In this document: in pieces, positions 1 through 10,919 of the stretch
How the letters are laid out: every line of letters starts with the position of its first letter
Numbering within the stretch: position 1 is the first letter of the stretch
Translations under genes and position numbers: made by a program
Notes under the pieces: generated by a model
What the model saw: the letters and a program-made list of their open reading frames with translations, nothing else
Told to the model about the DNA's origin: nothing
Databases searched by the model: none
Origin: Strongylocentrotus purpuratus
Taxonomy: Eukaryota > Echinodermata > Echinoidea > Camarodonta > Strongylocentrotidae
Assembly (NCBI RefSeq): GCF_000002235.5
Contig: NW_022145601.1
Span: 20,033,389-20,097,388 of the forward strand
Length of the DNA: 64,000 nucleotides
Direction of reading: 5' to 3'

Positions 1-230
1 AAGCTTCCGGGGGCTCTGCTGGCCCCTGGATTCCACCTAGGGCCCTAAGGCGGGCCCTTAGATGCTCATCTGACGGTAATTTAATGTCTAAAACTCCTGA
101 GCCTCCGGGGGCTCCACCGCCTCGACCCCACCATGGGGCCCTAAGGCGGGCCCCTGAATGCTTATCTGACCGTAATTTATAGCCCCTGAGCTTCTGGGGT
201 CGGACAAGTTATCAAAATGTGTTTATCTGA
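1..230. repeat. Satellite-like tandem repeat, two to three ~100-bp units
   Basis: The words GGGGGCTC, GGGCCCTAAGGCGGGCCC and ATCTGACSGTAATTTA recur in the same order near 5-85, 107-180 and, less completely, up to 230. The array is cut by the left window edge, so its full length is unknown. The unit is GC-rich, unlike the AT-rich surroundings. No coding sense was found. Confidence 0.7.
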
Positions 231-233
231 CCG

Positions 234-1367
234 CAGGCGCGTAGCCAGGGGGGGGGGGGGGGCTGTGGGGGCGGTCCCCGAAAATCGCCGTCAAAATAAA
301 AAAGAGAGGAGAGAAAAGAAAGAGGACGTAGGAATAAAAAGGAACAGACAAATAACATCTTTGAAATTCATTGAAAGGATTAAGAGTAGAGAACAGTACA
401 ACGCATCGTCTTCTTTCTCTAATGATTTAATAAAACGTCAAAGCTTCCGCGCTTCGCGCAGAGAGGGGAGGGGTGGGGGAAAAACTGAATTCAGACGAGG
501 ATTATTATCGAGAACAGTATAACGGATCGTCTTCTTTCTCTAATGATTTTAATAAAACCTAAAAGCTTCCGCGCTTCGCGCAGGAGGGAAGGGGGGGAAC
601 TGAATTCAGACAAGGATTAAGAGTCGAGAACGGTTCAGCGAATCATCTTCTTTCTCTCATAATCTTATGAAACGTCAAAAATTCCGGGCTTCGCGCGGTA
701 GGGGAAAAACTGAATTCAGACTAAGATTCAGAGTCGAGAAAGGTAATACGAATCGTCTTGCTTCTCTAATGATTTAATGAAATGTAGTGGGGGGGGGGGG
801 GGGGCTAAATTCAGACGAGGATTATTTTCGAGAACGGTACAACGAATCGTCTTCTTTCTCTAATGCTTTTAATGAAACTTAAAAGCTTCAGCGCTTCGCG
901 CGGGAGGGGGGGGGGCCTGAATTCAGAAGAGGATTTAGAGTCGAGAACTGTACGACGAATCGTCGTTTTTCTCTAATGGTTTAATGAACCGCAAAAGCTT
1001 CCGCGCTTTGCGCGGGAGGGGGGGGGGGGACCTGAATTCAGACGAGGATTTAGAGTCGAGAACTGTACGACGAATCGCCTTTTTTTCTCTAATGGTTTAA
1101 TGAATCGTAAAAGCTCCCGTGCTTTGCGCGGGCGGGGAAAAACTGAATTTAGACGAGGATTATTTTCGAAAACGGTATAACGAAACGTCTTCTTTCTCTA
1201 ATTCAATGAAACGTCAAGAGGGAGGGGGAACTCGCCCCTCCCTGCACCCACCCCCCCCCCCCACCTCCCCGCATTACGTCACTGCTGGTCACCATTACGT
1301 ACCAATATTTGGCTCGCATAATTTCAAATTTGGGCCTCCCCCCTAAGAAATCCTGGATCCGCGCCTG
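234..1367. mobile_element. hAT-like TIR element filled with ~110-bp tandem repeats
   Basis: The left end reads CAGGCGCGTAGCCAGG followed by a long G run. The right end, reverse complemented, reads CAGGCGCGGATCCAGG. This is the same CAGG-type terminus as the elements at 39557 and 63427. The inside is an array of about eight diverged units of ~100-115 bp (near 370, 484, 600, 710, 806, 918, 1030 and 1142). Each unit carries ATTCAGACGAGGATT, CGAATCGTCTTCTTTCTC and AAGCTTCCGCGCTTCGCG. No target duplication is recognisable. The element abuts a LINE fragment on its right. No transposase is present, so it is non-autonomous. Confidence 0.6.
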
Positions 1368-1570
1368 GACAGTTCAAGTCCCGTATCCTTCTTGAGTAGG
1401 TCTGTATAGGTACGATGAGGTCTTCCAGGTTTCTTCTTCCCGTGTTTAGGTTTCCAGAGTAAAAGCTGAGATATTGGTTCATTGATGTTCCTACAGCTGT
1501 GGCCTGCAAAACGTAGTCTTCTTTCCCTGGTCGTTATTACGTTTAGCATTACTGAGAAACAATCCATTAC
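1368..1570 (-). mobile_element. LINE fragment, end of reverse transcriptase ORF
   Basis: The minus frame reads residues such as RERRLRFAGHSCR and LLLWKPKHGKKKPGRP, then DLLKKDTGL. This is the familiar C-terminal tail of many invertebrate non-LTR reverse transcriptase ORFs (RLRFAGH, LLWxPxHGxRxRGRP, DTG). The coding sense stops where the TIR element at 234-1367 begins. No RT catalytic core is present, so it is a short dead scrap. Confidence 0.65.
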
Positions 1571-2088
1571 ATTAGCTACATTGTAACATTTGTTTGCTGA
1601 TTGAACACCTTGTTCCTATGATTCACATCACTGTACGTGATATATTGTTAAGTGTTATTTTGAATTGGAATTTCTATTATATATTTGTTATATTTTGTAT
1701 TCGATATCAATAAATGAAACGGAGGGGTGTCTTCGTTAAGTCATAGTATTTTGGATATTCTAAATATCTTACACCTCTGCTCTACAACCCGAAAACGATC
1801 AGAAACACGCATTCAAAGAACAACTGAAAACGTATCTAAAGTTTACTGTCTTAACCTGTGAATTGAATGCAGAACTATTTTTCATGTAACTGCATTACAT
1901 TTTCAAATAATTGAATGGAATTGAATATCCACGTTGACGTGCATTGATTATTGTTTCGAATAACTATATAAATTCATGTATAGTATTACATGTATTATCA
2001 TTATTAGTTGCATTATTATTACCATCATTGTCCAGCATGGGAGTAGAACGCATTTAAATATTATAATGAATTATTTCTCCCCTTTTAG
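1571..2088. other. No gene; possible LINE C-terminal scrap near 1780-1860
   Basis: This stretch is AT-rich. A plus-strand frame near 1790-1850 reads AFKEQLKTYLK, which resembles the FKxxLKTYLF tail of LINE proteins, but it is too short to be sure. No upstream C-type lectin exon was found before the exon at 2089. Confidence 0.4.
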
Positions 2089-2213
2089 CTTGGATAAGCG
2101 GTCAGCCAAACGGCAGCGGAAATGAAAACTGTGTAACACTGTCCCATCGTTACAAATGGCATGATATTTCCTGTCTTAATCGGTTCAGCGTCGTCTGTCA
2201 GATCGTCATATAA
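2089..2213 (+). CDS. C-type lectin domain, terminal exon
   Basis: After a pyrimidine-rich acceptor (CCCCTTTTAG, ending 2088) the frame from 2091 reads WISGQPNGSGNENCVTL, then KWHDISC and FSVVCQ, and ends at TAA 2211-2213. This is the distal half of a C-type lectin-like domain: the WxxGQPN sugar-loop region, ENC, KWHD before the fifth Cys, and the final Cys in VVCQ. QPN is a variant of the EPN/QPD motifs that set mannose or galactose preference in the family, so the ligand is open. The exon takes one base from the previous exon (phase 1). I see no partner exon between 1 and 2088, so the rest must lie left of the window or the exon is an orphan copy. A possible poly(A) signal AATAAA sits at 2753. 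The product would be a secreted or membrane recognition protein. Confidence 0.75.
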
Positions 2214-2838
2214 AAGACCGTGGGTATTTTCCCGTCGCAAGGAATATTCAGGCAAATAATGCACTGATTGAACCAGACTGGAATAACGAGTACAAGAGAT
2301 GGGGGAAAGGTGTGTAAAGTATATACAAACATCAAATTTGTATTAATGATTTTGTTTTACATTTATTTGTATTCATTTTTCTCTCTCGAATTCATCATTA
2401 TCGTTTGTTCTTGCATTTAAGCGTTTTTATAGTGTAAATTTACATTCGATTCTAATGTGCTTCACTCTAATTTTCAAATGCTATATTAATCAATTCTTTG
2501 TTCAACTCTCCCGGTAAGTGGGATGGTTGGTTGTCATTTTTGTTGTTAAAGACAATATCCTTGTGCATGTAATCTGTATAATATAGTATTTTTCAATTGT
2601 CATTAATATATTCTGATATTTTGTTTACATCAAAGCAGTTACAATTTATTAAATATTCAATAGGCACTTTAAAAGTAAAATGCGCTAAAGTAGATCATGT
2701 CAAAACGTAATGGGTAAACTTTGATTGATTCATTCTTTCTTGTAATTCAACTAATAAAAAAATTATTTAAAAAAAAAATCACATTTATTACTGTACGTAA
2801 CATAAGAATTTTTGAATGATTCATTTTCCCTAAAAATA
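2214..2838. other. No gene seen; AT-rich flank
   Basis: The likely 3' UTR and flank of the lectin exon, with long T/A runs. Nothing else supportable. Confidence 0.5.
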
Positions 2839-2839
2839 C

Positions 2840-2878
2840 AATATTTTCACCATATTTATTAAATATGGTGAAAATATT
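2840..2878. repeat. Short palindrome, 19-bp arms
   Basis: AATATTTTCACCATATTTA is followed, after one T, by its exact reverse complement. It touches the larger palindrome on its right. Confidence 0.8.
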
Positions 2879-3097
2879 TCAATATTCGACAAAGGAAAAT
2901 ACACAAATATGAGACATAAAACTGCCATTTTGCCATCGACATTTTTTCCACAAAATATATTGTGGGTAAGGAATTTTATATTAATTAATAAGTAATATAA
3001 ATTCCTTACCCACAATATATTTTGTGGAAAAAATGTCGATGGCAAAATGGCAGTTTTATGTCTCATATTTGTGTATTTTCCTTTGTCGAATATTGAA
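2878..3097. repeat. Perfect long palindrome, 97-bp arms
   Basis: The left arm 2878-2974 and right arm 3001-3097 are exact reverse complements over 97 bp by base-by-base comparison. The 26-nt AT-rich centre pairs further with a one-base offset. No terminal motif shared with other elements in the window was seen, so it need not be a transposon. A fold-back duplication or an assembly fold-back are the alternatives. Confidence 0.85.
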
Positions 3098-3260
3098 TTA
3101 TATGTCTAAAATCATAAGTGAGAATTATGTTTTCTTCCTGTAATCGTAAAGGTTTCATGTAATATGACCAAACAAAAAAATTGTAGTTTAGCTCGTAATA
3201 AAGCTTTATGTCATGTAATATAAATTCAAGCTCGATTATGTATTACATGAAAATAGTATA

Positions 3261-3421
3261 GATATAATGACTGCTATGAGAGGCATAGTTGTTTTAATAG
3301 ACAAAAGGGGACGTTACATCCTGCTATCACCCCAAGGCGTGCCGAGGGTGATAGCAGGATGTAACGTCCCCGAGAGCCTATAAAACAAATATGCCTCGAA
3401 TATTAAAGCAGTCATTATATC
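3261..3421. mobile_element. Fold-back MITE with 26-27-bp perfect core arms
   Basis: GATATAATGACTGCT at the left matches the reverse complement of the right end. Inside, GGGGACGTTACATCCTGCTA pairs with TAGCAGGATGTAACGTCCCC around an 11-12-nt loop. The outer arms are diverged and the inner arms are exact. The right arm is the start of the duplicated block that follows. Confidence 0.7.
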
Positions 3422-3806
3422 TTTTATATACTGTACAATGAGTCAAAGAATACATGTGTTACTTACCAAGCATGAGGTCCTCAAATTTAAAAATCATCAT
3501 GAATCTGTGCTCCAGTAGAACAGGAAAAGCAGAAGTAATAAATAGTTAACTCAAACAGTAACATTTGTAATAAAATTCCATTAAAAAAAAGGGGACGTTA
3601 CATCCTGCTATCATCCCGAGGCGTGCCTCGAATATTAAAGCAGTCATTATATCTTACAATGAGTCAAAGAATACATGTGTTACTTACCAAGCATGGGGTC
3701 CTCAAATTTAAAAATCATCATGAATCTGTGCTCCAGTAGAACAGGAAAAGCAGAAGTAATAAATAGTTAACTCAAACAGTAACATTTGTAATAAAATTCC
3801 ATTAAA
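3307..3806 (+). repeat. Tandem duplication, two ~200-280-bp units
   Basis: Unit 1 (3391-3586) and unit 2 (3624-3806) share CCTCGAATATTAAAGCAGTC and everything down to AAAATTCCATTAAA with very few differences. A partial hairpin core GGGGACGTTACATCC (3591) precedes unit 2. The duplication therefore included one arm of the fold-back at 3261-3421. Unit 2 has lost a short TTTTATATACTG stretch. Confidence 0.8.
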
Positions 3807-5066
3807 CTCTAGATTCGCAACATATTTACACAGACTGCGAGAGTATAGACAACTTGTTGTAGATGTTTACAGTGCATTTCTAGATATTGAATAAATGGGG
3901 GGGGGGGGGGAGGGACCTGCTGACTTAGAACATGGGCATGGCTACTTGCAGTGATGTTGTTCGTGGGAAGATCTTTAGGTTAATTTGGATGTCATTCACA
4001 ATATCATTTAGTCGCTTCAGTCATTATTGCCTCGTTTGGACATAAGATAAAGTGAAGAAACTAAACAGTCGGAGATTACATGTAGGCCTAAAATTGAATC
4101 GCCGGTCGTCTGCGCTGCGCTGTGCAATTAAAAAACCTAAAATGTAGCGACCAAATCGCACAACAACTGCGTGGTATCCGCGCTCGTACAAAGAAATGTT
4201 TTACACGTTAACCGATGGGGATCTCGGCAAAATTTATTTATGCGGCCCGCTAACTGGGGCGTGCGGGCATCTTTAAAAAAAAGACTACTAAAGATAGGTA
4301 TATAATTACTTCTATATTTTAGATAGCTTTTACACATAGCTTGAACAGACTAATCACGCCGCCATTGCTAATGACTTTAAACATATAAGCAAATAAGAAG
4401 ACCGGAAATATTAGTAATTGGAAAACCTGTTTGGGAAGAAAAATATTCGCGGACGGCAAACGAGACGAAAAATCAAAATCGATAACCCCACCACTGCAGT
4501 GTAAAAGCAAACTTTAGTGAGATACCGGTTTTTTTCGTCACGTGTCTCGATCTCCACGCTTCGCGCTAACGCATGCAGGGCACCACCAAGTCGGCAACTA
4601 CTCACCCCCAAACCGGTATGAGCAAACTTCGAGAGTTTTTTCATGGGTTTTTCCAAGAGTATAAATGGTAGACCAAACAAAATAAACGATACTTCAAAAT
4701 GGTCGTTTTGGTGTGTAAACGGGCGTAATGTAAGAGATCACATCTACCGTATATTTTGTAAAACAAAGTGTGATCAAGCTGATCTGTAACAGATAATAAG
4801 CCGGGTGAGGGTGCAATATACATTTGTGGACGCAAGGGAGTCTTATTTTCAAAGGAAGTTATATTTCCCCTAGTGATCATAATTTCCCTCAGCGCTGCAC
4901 GCTTCGGAAAATAGTATTCATTACTCCCGACAGCGTTCCAAAAAATGAAATATTATAAAAATACCATTTCATTTTCGATGATCTAAAACCCATTTCATTT
5001 TCCATGTGTCATTTCGTACGAGAGCGTAGTATTTTATGATATATATTATAGGCCTATGATACATTC
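3807..5066. other. No gene seen
   Basis: No supportable coding, RNA gene or TIR element. A G run lies near 3898-3910. Several open frames on the minus strand between 4137 and 4880 have no family signature and no exon borders I trust. Confidence 0.5.
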
Positions 5067-5418
5067 CAGGCGCGTACGCTGGGGGGGGGGGGGGGGTCGA
5101 ACGCCCCTCAATTTTTTGTATGTTTTTTTTTGGAGGAAACACCCCACCCCCTTATTTTTTTTTTTTAAATTAAAAAAAAAATATATATAAGTAAAACAAA
5201 AATTATAATTAAAAAAAAAATTATGCTAAAGGGTGACCTTAACCCCCCCCCCCCGACGGAACGAAATGTCGATCGGTCAAATTGTCAATTTTCGGGAAAA
5301 AAAAGTGCTCCAACCCTCAACCGCTCATTCAGCGGCTGGCTGAGTCGTTGCGAAATTTTCGGCGCGACTTTAAAATGTTAACCCCCCCCCCTTCGAAAAA
5401 ATCCTGCGTACGCGCCTG
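5067..5418. mobile_element. Non-autonomous hAT-like MITE
   Basis: The left end CAGGCGCGTACGCTGGGGG and the right end (reverse complement CAGGCGCGTACGCAGGATT) form a short TIR of the same family as 39557 and 63427. The interior has the family's CCCCCC tracts, TTTTTTT/AAAAAA runs and a GAGTCGTTGCGAA word also present at 39790. The 8-bp flanks are not identical, so the target duplication has decayed. Confidence 0.7.
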
Positions 5419-5465
5419 CATGTATATATAATTGTAGGGTTTCATATATGTGATGCGCCTGGTAA

Positions 5466-6934
5466 AGGCCGGCTCACACTATGGCGAATAGAGGGGTACC
5501 GCAAGCTACGTTAAGCTGCGAATTGCAATATTGAATTTCCCGCCAATCATCGTTTTGTTGCCTTCAATAGTCGCTGACGAATCTGCTAGCGACCGCAGAC
5601 GGCCGAAATTATCAGTCGCGTCCGTCAGAAAATTTGCAGCATGTTGATAATTTTGTGGCGGCAAAAAAAATTCGTTGCGATTCCGTTCAGATTCCGTTGG
5701 AGACCGCAACCCTAATTTCCTCGACGTTTCCATGCCGTGCGACTCCGTCTATAGTCATTTTGAGGTCGTCACAATTTCGTTGGTAGTAGTTGTCAACGAC
5801 TATTAGGGACTTTTAGATCTGCACGTCAACAGCTTTGACTGCAACGTGTGACGTCATTTTAAGGCACTGCGCATGCGTTACGTAGTCTCAGTCGAAGATC
5901 GAGAATGAGTCAACCTTGATTTTCCTAAATCTAGTACATACGTACATATCGATATTCATATAGCGCCTTTACATGCTCAATGTACTAGTATGCCGCGTGC
6001 GCATAAAATATACATTTCCTCAGGTAGACAAAGGAACATCCCCCCCTGCTATTATGTAAAAATGTGTAGAACAGGTGTTACATGTATATTCACCTGTTCT
6101 ACACATTTTTACATAATAGCAGTGAAGGGATGTTCTTTTGTTGAGGGTAGAATGAGGAACTGTATATTTTGTCCTCTTTCTTTGTCCGTGATGTTCATAG
6201 TGTTACTTACTGCATGCATGTATATCGTCGAGTGCAATCTAAAAGATTTCTAATTGTAGTCAACATGGGCGGTTAAGTACGTTGACACGCATGATCAGTC
6301 GGCGTTCGTCCTGTTCTCGTCCACTCACTCTAAAAGTCTTTATTGGCGGCAAAACAACGGCAAGTGACGTCACATCTCGAACCCTTACGACACATTGCGC
6401 GGCAAGTAACGAAATTGTAACGACCTTGGTGCGACGATGGATTTCAAATTCCGGAGGGTGACGGATGATGGCGGGTTGTTTGCGAGTACCTGCGGCATCG
6501 CAACGGTGGTCTGCGATGGGTTACGATTTTGCAGCGATGGTCCACGATATAAACTTTGTGCGATTTTTCACGTTTTGTGACGTCAGTGACCCGCACACAG
6601 GCTTTGATTTCGGCCGCTAAGTCACCTCATCGTCGCCGCAACCCACCTTCAGCCGCCGTTCCTTGCCGCCAGCCAATCTTCTGCCAGCTGTCTGACCGAC
6701 CTCGTTCCGTCGAGACATCGTCACTCGCCGCCCAGAAAACGTCCGATTTTGGTCGCTAGACTCCGTTTCCTGCCGCAGCCATTTGTCCCTTGCCGTCTTG
6801 TTGTCGCTGAAGGTCGTTCCCGCCCGTAAGCGAATCTTGGTTTCCCCCTTTTGCCGTCGCTTTACCGCCAAATGTGTGATTTTCACGTCCGTCGCCTTTC
6901 GCGGGGTCCTTGCCGCTAATATGTGAGCCGGTCT
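5466..6934. mobile_element. Non-autonomous TIR element, Harbinger-like
   Basis: AAGGCCGGCTCACACTATGGCG on the left matches the reverse complement of the right end, AAGACCGGCTCACATATTAGCG. TA flanks both sides. The interior, clearest at 6600-6920, is a run of GC-rich degenerate words (TTGCCGTCG, CCGCCAG, GGTCGCT) about 10-12 bp apart, the same build as the subterminal parts of the transposon at 54419. No transposase is encoded; the open frames through it read low-complexity repeats. A separate hairpin (6005-6170) lies inside. Confidence 0.55.
6005..6170. repeat. Hairpin repeat nested in a TIR element
   Basis: Core arms 6046-6077 and 6091-6122 are exact reverse complements (32 bp) around a 13-nt loop. 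The match continues outward with decay to AAAATATACA at 6005 and TGTATATTTT at 6170. It looks like a small fold-back MITE inserted in the larger element. Confidence 0.75.
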
Positions 6935-6959
6935 TTAACTAGCAGGCGCTTCTCATCGA

Positions 6960-7345
6960 TCTTTTTCAGTGAAGTGCATTTTCTTTACTTAAAAAGAAGG
7001 TTGAGTTCTGGGGAGAGGTGAAAAATAATTTGTGAGCGTTATCATTGTTAATAAGAAAATCAGAGAAGAATTTCCCTGAAAAGCATAGCTCCTTAAATGC
7101 CTTTATATTCTAAATATGACAAGTTTTAAGCTTTAACATATGGGCCTCATTTTTGTGCCATATGTTTATGTAGTCACATATACATCTTTCTGTGTACAGT
7201 GCTTGTTACTAACAGAAGACTGGGCCTAATTTCTTATCATTTTGATGATTCCAGAACCTTGCAATACACTAATTTTTGAATGCAACATGATCATCTTTTT
7301 CTGATCGATTCCACACCGTTTCTTTCACAATACAATCGCATGACC
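6960..7345 (+). repeat. Dispersed repeat, pair of 32640-33025
   Basis: GAAGGTTGAGTTCTGG, TTTCCCTGAAAAG, TGATGATTYC and CATGACC occur in the same order and spacing here and at 32660-33025. The two copies are old and diverged. No coding sense was found. Confidence 0.55.
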
Positions 7346-7500
7346 AGGGGTGCGTATTACAAAACTTGTCATCAGTGACAAATGACAGATTTTTTTATAA
7401 GCTACTGAAACTTTTGCTTATGATTGGTTATCAACAGATTTGTCACTGATTTTTGTAATTTTTCATTGAAAAAAGGCTTTGTGAAACGGGTCCCAGAACT
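7346..7500. mobile_element. Small palindromic MITE
   Basis: GGGGTGCGTATTACAAAACTTGTC at the left and the reverse complement of TTTGTGAAACGGGTCCC at the right are diverged inverted ends. The inner words CAGTGACAAATGACAGA and ACAGATTTGTCACTG also pair. Confidence 0.45.
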
Positions 7501-7743
7501 CAACTTTATCTTTAATTGTGACGTCTCTGTGAAGTGCTCAAACTTTTCACCAAGATATTTCTTGAGCTGTAATGCGTTTCCATGGTAATGCGCCATGTTA
7601 ACTTTCTTGTAAATTGTAAATTATTTATGCATTTCCTTGGAAAACGCTTAAGGATCAATTTTCTTAATTTTTGTCTTAACGTATACAAATTCGTGACCTA
7701 ATAAAAACTTAAGGATTTTAAGCATGAAACTTCTCTTCTTCAT

Positions 7744-7920
7744 TCAAGTTCAAGTTCAAGTTCATTTATTCAAAACCACGCAAAACATGATATAATCTTT
7801 TACATGAAAAAGAGACTGGTAATAGTACATCATTAAGTGAATGGTTTTAGGACCCCTGTAGAAGCTAAGCTTGTGAGCGGGGCCCTATAGTCAACAAAAT
7901 ACATACATTAACGATATGGC
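7744..7920 (-). mobile_element. LINE 3' tail with GAACTT repeat end
   Basis: The plus strand shows (AAGTTC)n then CATTTATTCAAAACCACGCAAAACATGATATAATC and GACTATAGGGCCC in reverse complement form. The same block lies in the opposite orientation at 53470-53641. On the minus strand it ends in AATAAATGAAC plus a short GAACTT repeat, typical of CR1/L2-like LINE 3' ends. Confidence 0.65.
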
Positions 7921-8019
7921 AAGGTGAATAAAAAGAATATAATGTTTATACAAGGGATGGAAACAAACTAAGCTACAGAATACAGAACACACACACAAAA
8001 AAAAATATTCACACACACG

Positions 8020-8216
8020 CGCGCACCCCCACACACACACACACACACACACACACAGTCCTTAGTGGTCTATAAGCATTTGAGAATGAGAAATTATTAA
8101 TTCATCATCTTTTGCGTCATCATATGCCAACACGGGGACTTAATATCGGATATGTACATGCACACACACACACACACACACACACAAATACACGCACACA
8201 CACTCACACAGTACAG

Positions 8217-8247
<31 letters not shown>

Positions 8248-8330
8248 AACTCACACAGTACAGACGCGCACAACCATCCACACACTCACGCGCACACACA
8301 CACACCGCCAAACATCCACACTCACATTGA
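8020..8330 (+). repeat. (CA)n microsatellite block
   Basis: Several CA runs (8028-8056, 8159-8186, 8226-8246) alternate with CG-containing spacers. Copy B has shorter equivalents at 57260-57360. Confidence 0.9.
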
Positions 8331-9169
8331 CTTTTTATCATAACGCTCTTAATTATGTAGACGAGTGGACATACAACATTTGAAAGGACTAACAAGGATA
8401 ACAGTCCCTTGGAGTTGAATCCACTCCAAGCAGTGGTTGAATGATCCATTTTCAGAGCGGATTCTACTGCTTTGGAGGATTGAATTCCACTCCAATCAAG
8501 AGTTTCGACTATCCCTGTTTAAGGGCTGCGGCAGCATCAGCATATATTTCGTTTTTTTTCTTTGCCTGTCCAAATAAAATATCTTGCCTTAACAATTATA
8601 ACAATTCCCGTTGTGAGACGATCGCAAAAAACTTGAAAGAAATGAACTTGCGAGCAATTTAAATACCTTATTGTTTGTAGAATGTTTGGCGGATTACGTA
8701 ATAATTTTTGTCTGCAATGTTTGCTCATTTCAATAGGTCTAGTACGACGCTCTTGAAATAACCTTAGGAGGATATTTTTTAAAGTCGTTGTCTTCTGTAC
8801 CACAGGAAAAAAACTGTAAGATATATATATTTTGTTGACTTAAACGCCATTTGATACGAAGAATTAACAAAATGTGCTCACGAAAGCCCACGCGACGGTT
8901 TAAGGCGGGAAAAGGGAAAGTAATTTTGTTGTCATCCGTCCGGATCAAATTAGTGATATGAGATTTCATACGAAGATGGGAGTGCGCGTGTCTTCATCAT
9001 TCGCTGGAAGCTTATTTGGTGCGAAACACAATACGGAAAAAAGAATAATCACAAACTTAATTGTTGGACGTCACTTTTCCATCCATCATGTAATATTAGA
9101 AGGGAAGATTAATGAGCAACAATATCCGGACGATAATAACAGTGATGAGATCTTGAAGTGGGTCAACAA

Positions 9170-9530
9170 AAAGCCCCCCCCCCCCCCAAAAAAAAAAAAA
9201 AAAAAAAAAAAGGAGAAAAGATCCGAAAAGAGGAAAGAGAGAAACGGAGAGACAGACAGAGACAGACAGAGACAGACAGACAGAGAGAGGAAGAAGAGAA
9301 GAAAAACCCTTTTCGACGAATTACGAGAAGGGCGAGAAGGAGTCCGTGAATATAAATCGAGAAGATCAAAGATGAATGCTAGAGACATTTATATATATAC
9401 ATATATCTATATAAGGACTAGAAAGAGAAGAAGGAGAGGAAGGGCGGGGGTGGAGGACAAGAAGAGGGAGAGAGAGAGAAAGAGAGACAGACAGAAAAGA
9501 GGGAGGGGAGGGAGATGTTTAGATGTAGAA
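9170..9530 (+). repeat. Poly-C/poly-A junction and (GACAGA)n/(GA)n tract
   Basis: A C run is followed by a long A run at 9174-9212, then GACAGA repeats and GA-rich sequence. Long frames through it give only K/R/E-rich or, in reverse, L/S-rich peptides. Confidence 0.85.
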
Positions 9531-10849
9531 GAGAGGAAGAATAGTAGTAAGAAAGTAAAAAGAAGTATGAAAGAAGGGGAGAATGACTTGGATCTCATAG
9601 AAAGCCTGTCTATTCAAAGAAATTCAGTTAACCTATATTTTAAGCAATCTTCTCACGTGATATAAATTACGGTCGCTATAATCAAAGTCCAACCAATTTT
9701 TGTCCCCAACGTATATAGTGTTTCATCCATGAAATTTGAGACTCGGGAGCCATAGCGATATTAATGAAGTCACGGAAATAAGATACTTGCCTGCAAGCTA
9801 GGAACGTTCAAGTTCCCACAGAACAAATGAGTGAAAAACCCGTAAATATACTGTCTGCAATAGTTCAATCAATGCATAGTTCGTATAATGAGTGTTGTCT
9901 TTATTTGAAGGGGGGGGGGGGGGGTCCTGAGATAGCCTGAACGAATCGACAACATGCATTTAACAACAAGAACAACATCAAGGACAGCAAAAAACACAAC
10001 ACGATGTCAAAGACTGTTCAACAATCAACGCAATCTCGATATAGCGATGTACATCACCTCTGGAAATGCGCAATGCAGGCATATGATGATCTTTATGGCC
10101 TTATATTATGAGTATATAATTGAGTGGATTTCACAAAAGTCTGGGCGATCGAATTAACATGAGTAATGATGATGTATGGAACTTGTGGAAAATAAATACG
10201 TTTAAAAAAAGTGGTTGCGTCATAATCCACCAGTCAATTTTAGGAGGAAATTGTTCACAAATGTTATATAATTTATTTGAATATTTCCTTATTTAGCTAT
10301 TTTCCAATAATTGGAACCGAATCTTAAATAGAATAAAAATGAAATCACAAATGACATACTAATTTGATCCATCTCATGCTAGACCCGTCTCTTTTCGCTA
10401 TAAGAGGTGGTCATATTTTATTCATGGATTGTGCATAATGATACTTAAATGTTGTTCGCTAATGTCGTTTTCTATAGAACGAAAGAAATTCCATGTAGCT
10501 TTAATTTTCTTAAACAAGGAAGCGAACTAAATTCACCTGACTTGTCATATACTAATATATAAATTTACAAAAATCATCAACAAAAATAACAAGAAAAAAG
10601 CAAAGTAAATATTATATTTTGTTACTTGCACTGTACCATAAATTAATGTCATAAATTGACGAATACGCAGGCCGCGCTATTTAAGCGCACATATTATTAT
10701 CAATTGCCAAAACTGCCGGATCGCATGAAAATCACCACTCATCCAAAATATAAATGGTTAAGGTTATGAAGATAACTCGTTCATGCCTGGCAAAAAGTAA
10801 ATACCGCGATGAAAAATGAAACGTGTGCTCAGCCTATCTGTTTCTGTCT

Positions 10850-10878
10850 CTCTGTCCGTCTATCTGTCTCTGTCTCTG

Positions 10879-10918
<40 letters not shown>
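10850..10918 (+). repeat. (CT)n microsatellite
   Basis: TCTGTCTC units pass into pure CT. The equivalent in copy B is at 61700-61778. Confidence 0.9.

Positions 10919-10919
<1 letters not shown>

Noticed and set aside
4137-4880. Overlapping minus-strand frames of 63-89 codons
   Set aside because: They overlap each other in different frames, have no domain and no consistent splice sites.
8958-9665. 235-codon open frame on the plus strand
   Set aside because: It runs through a C/A homopolymer and (GACAGA)n/(GA)n DNA; the peptide is K/R/E low complexity and copy B of the duplication does not keep the frame.
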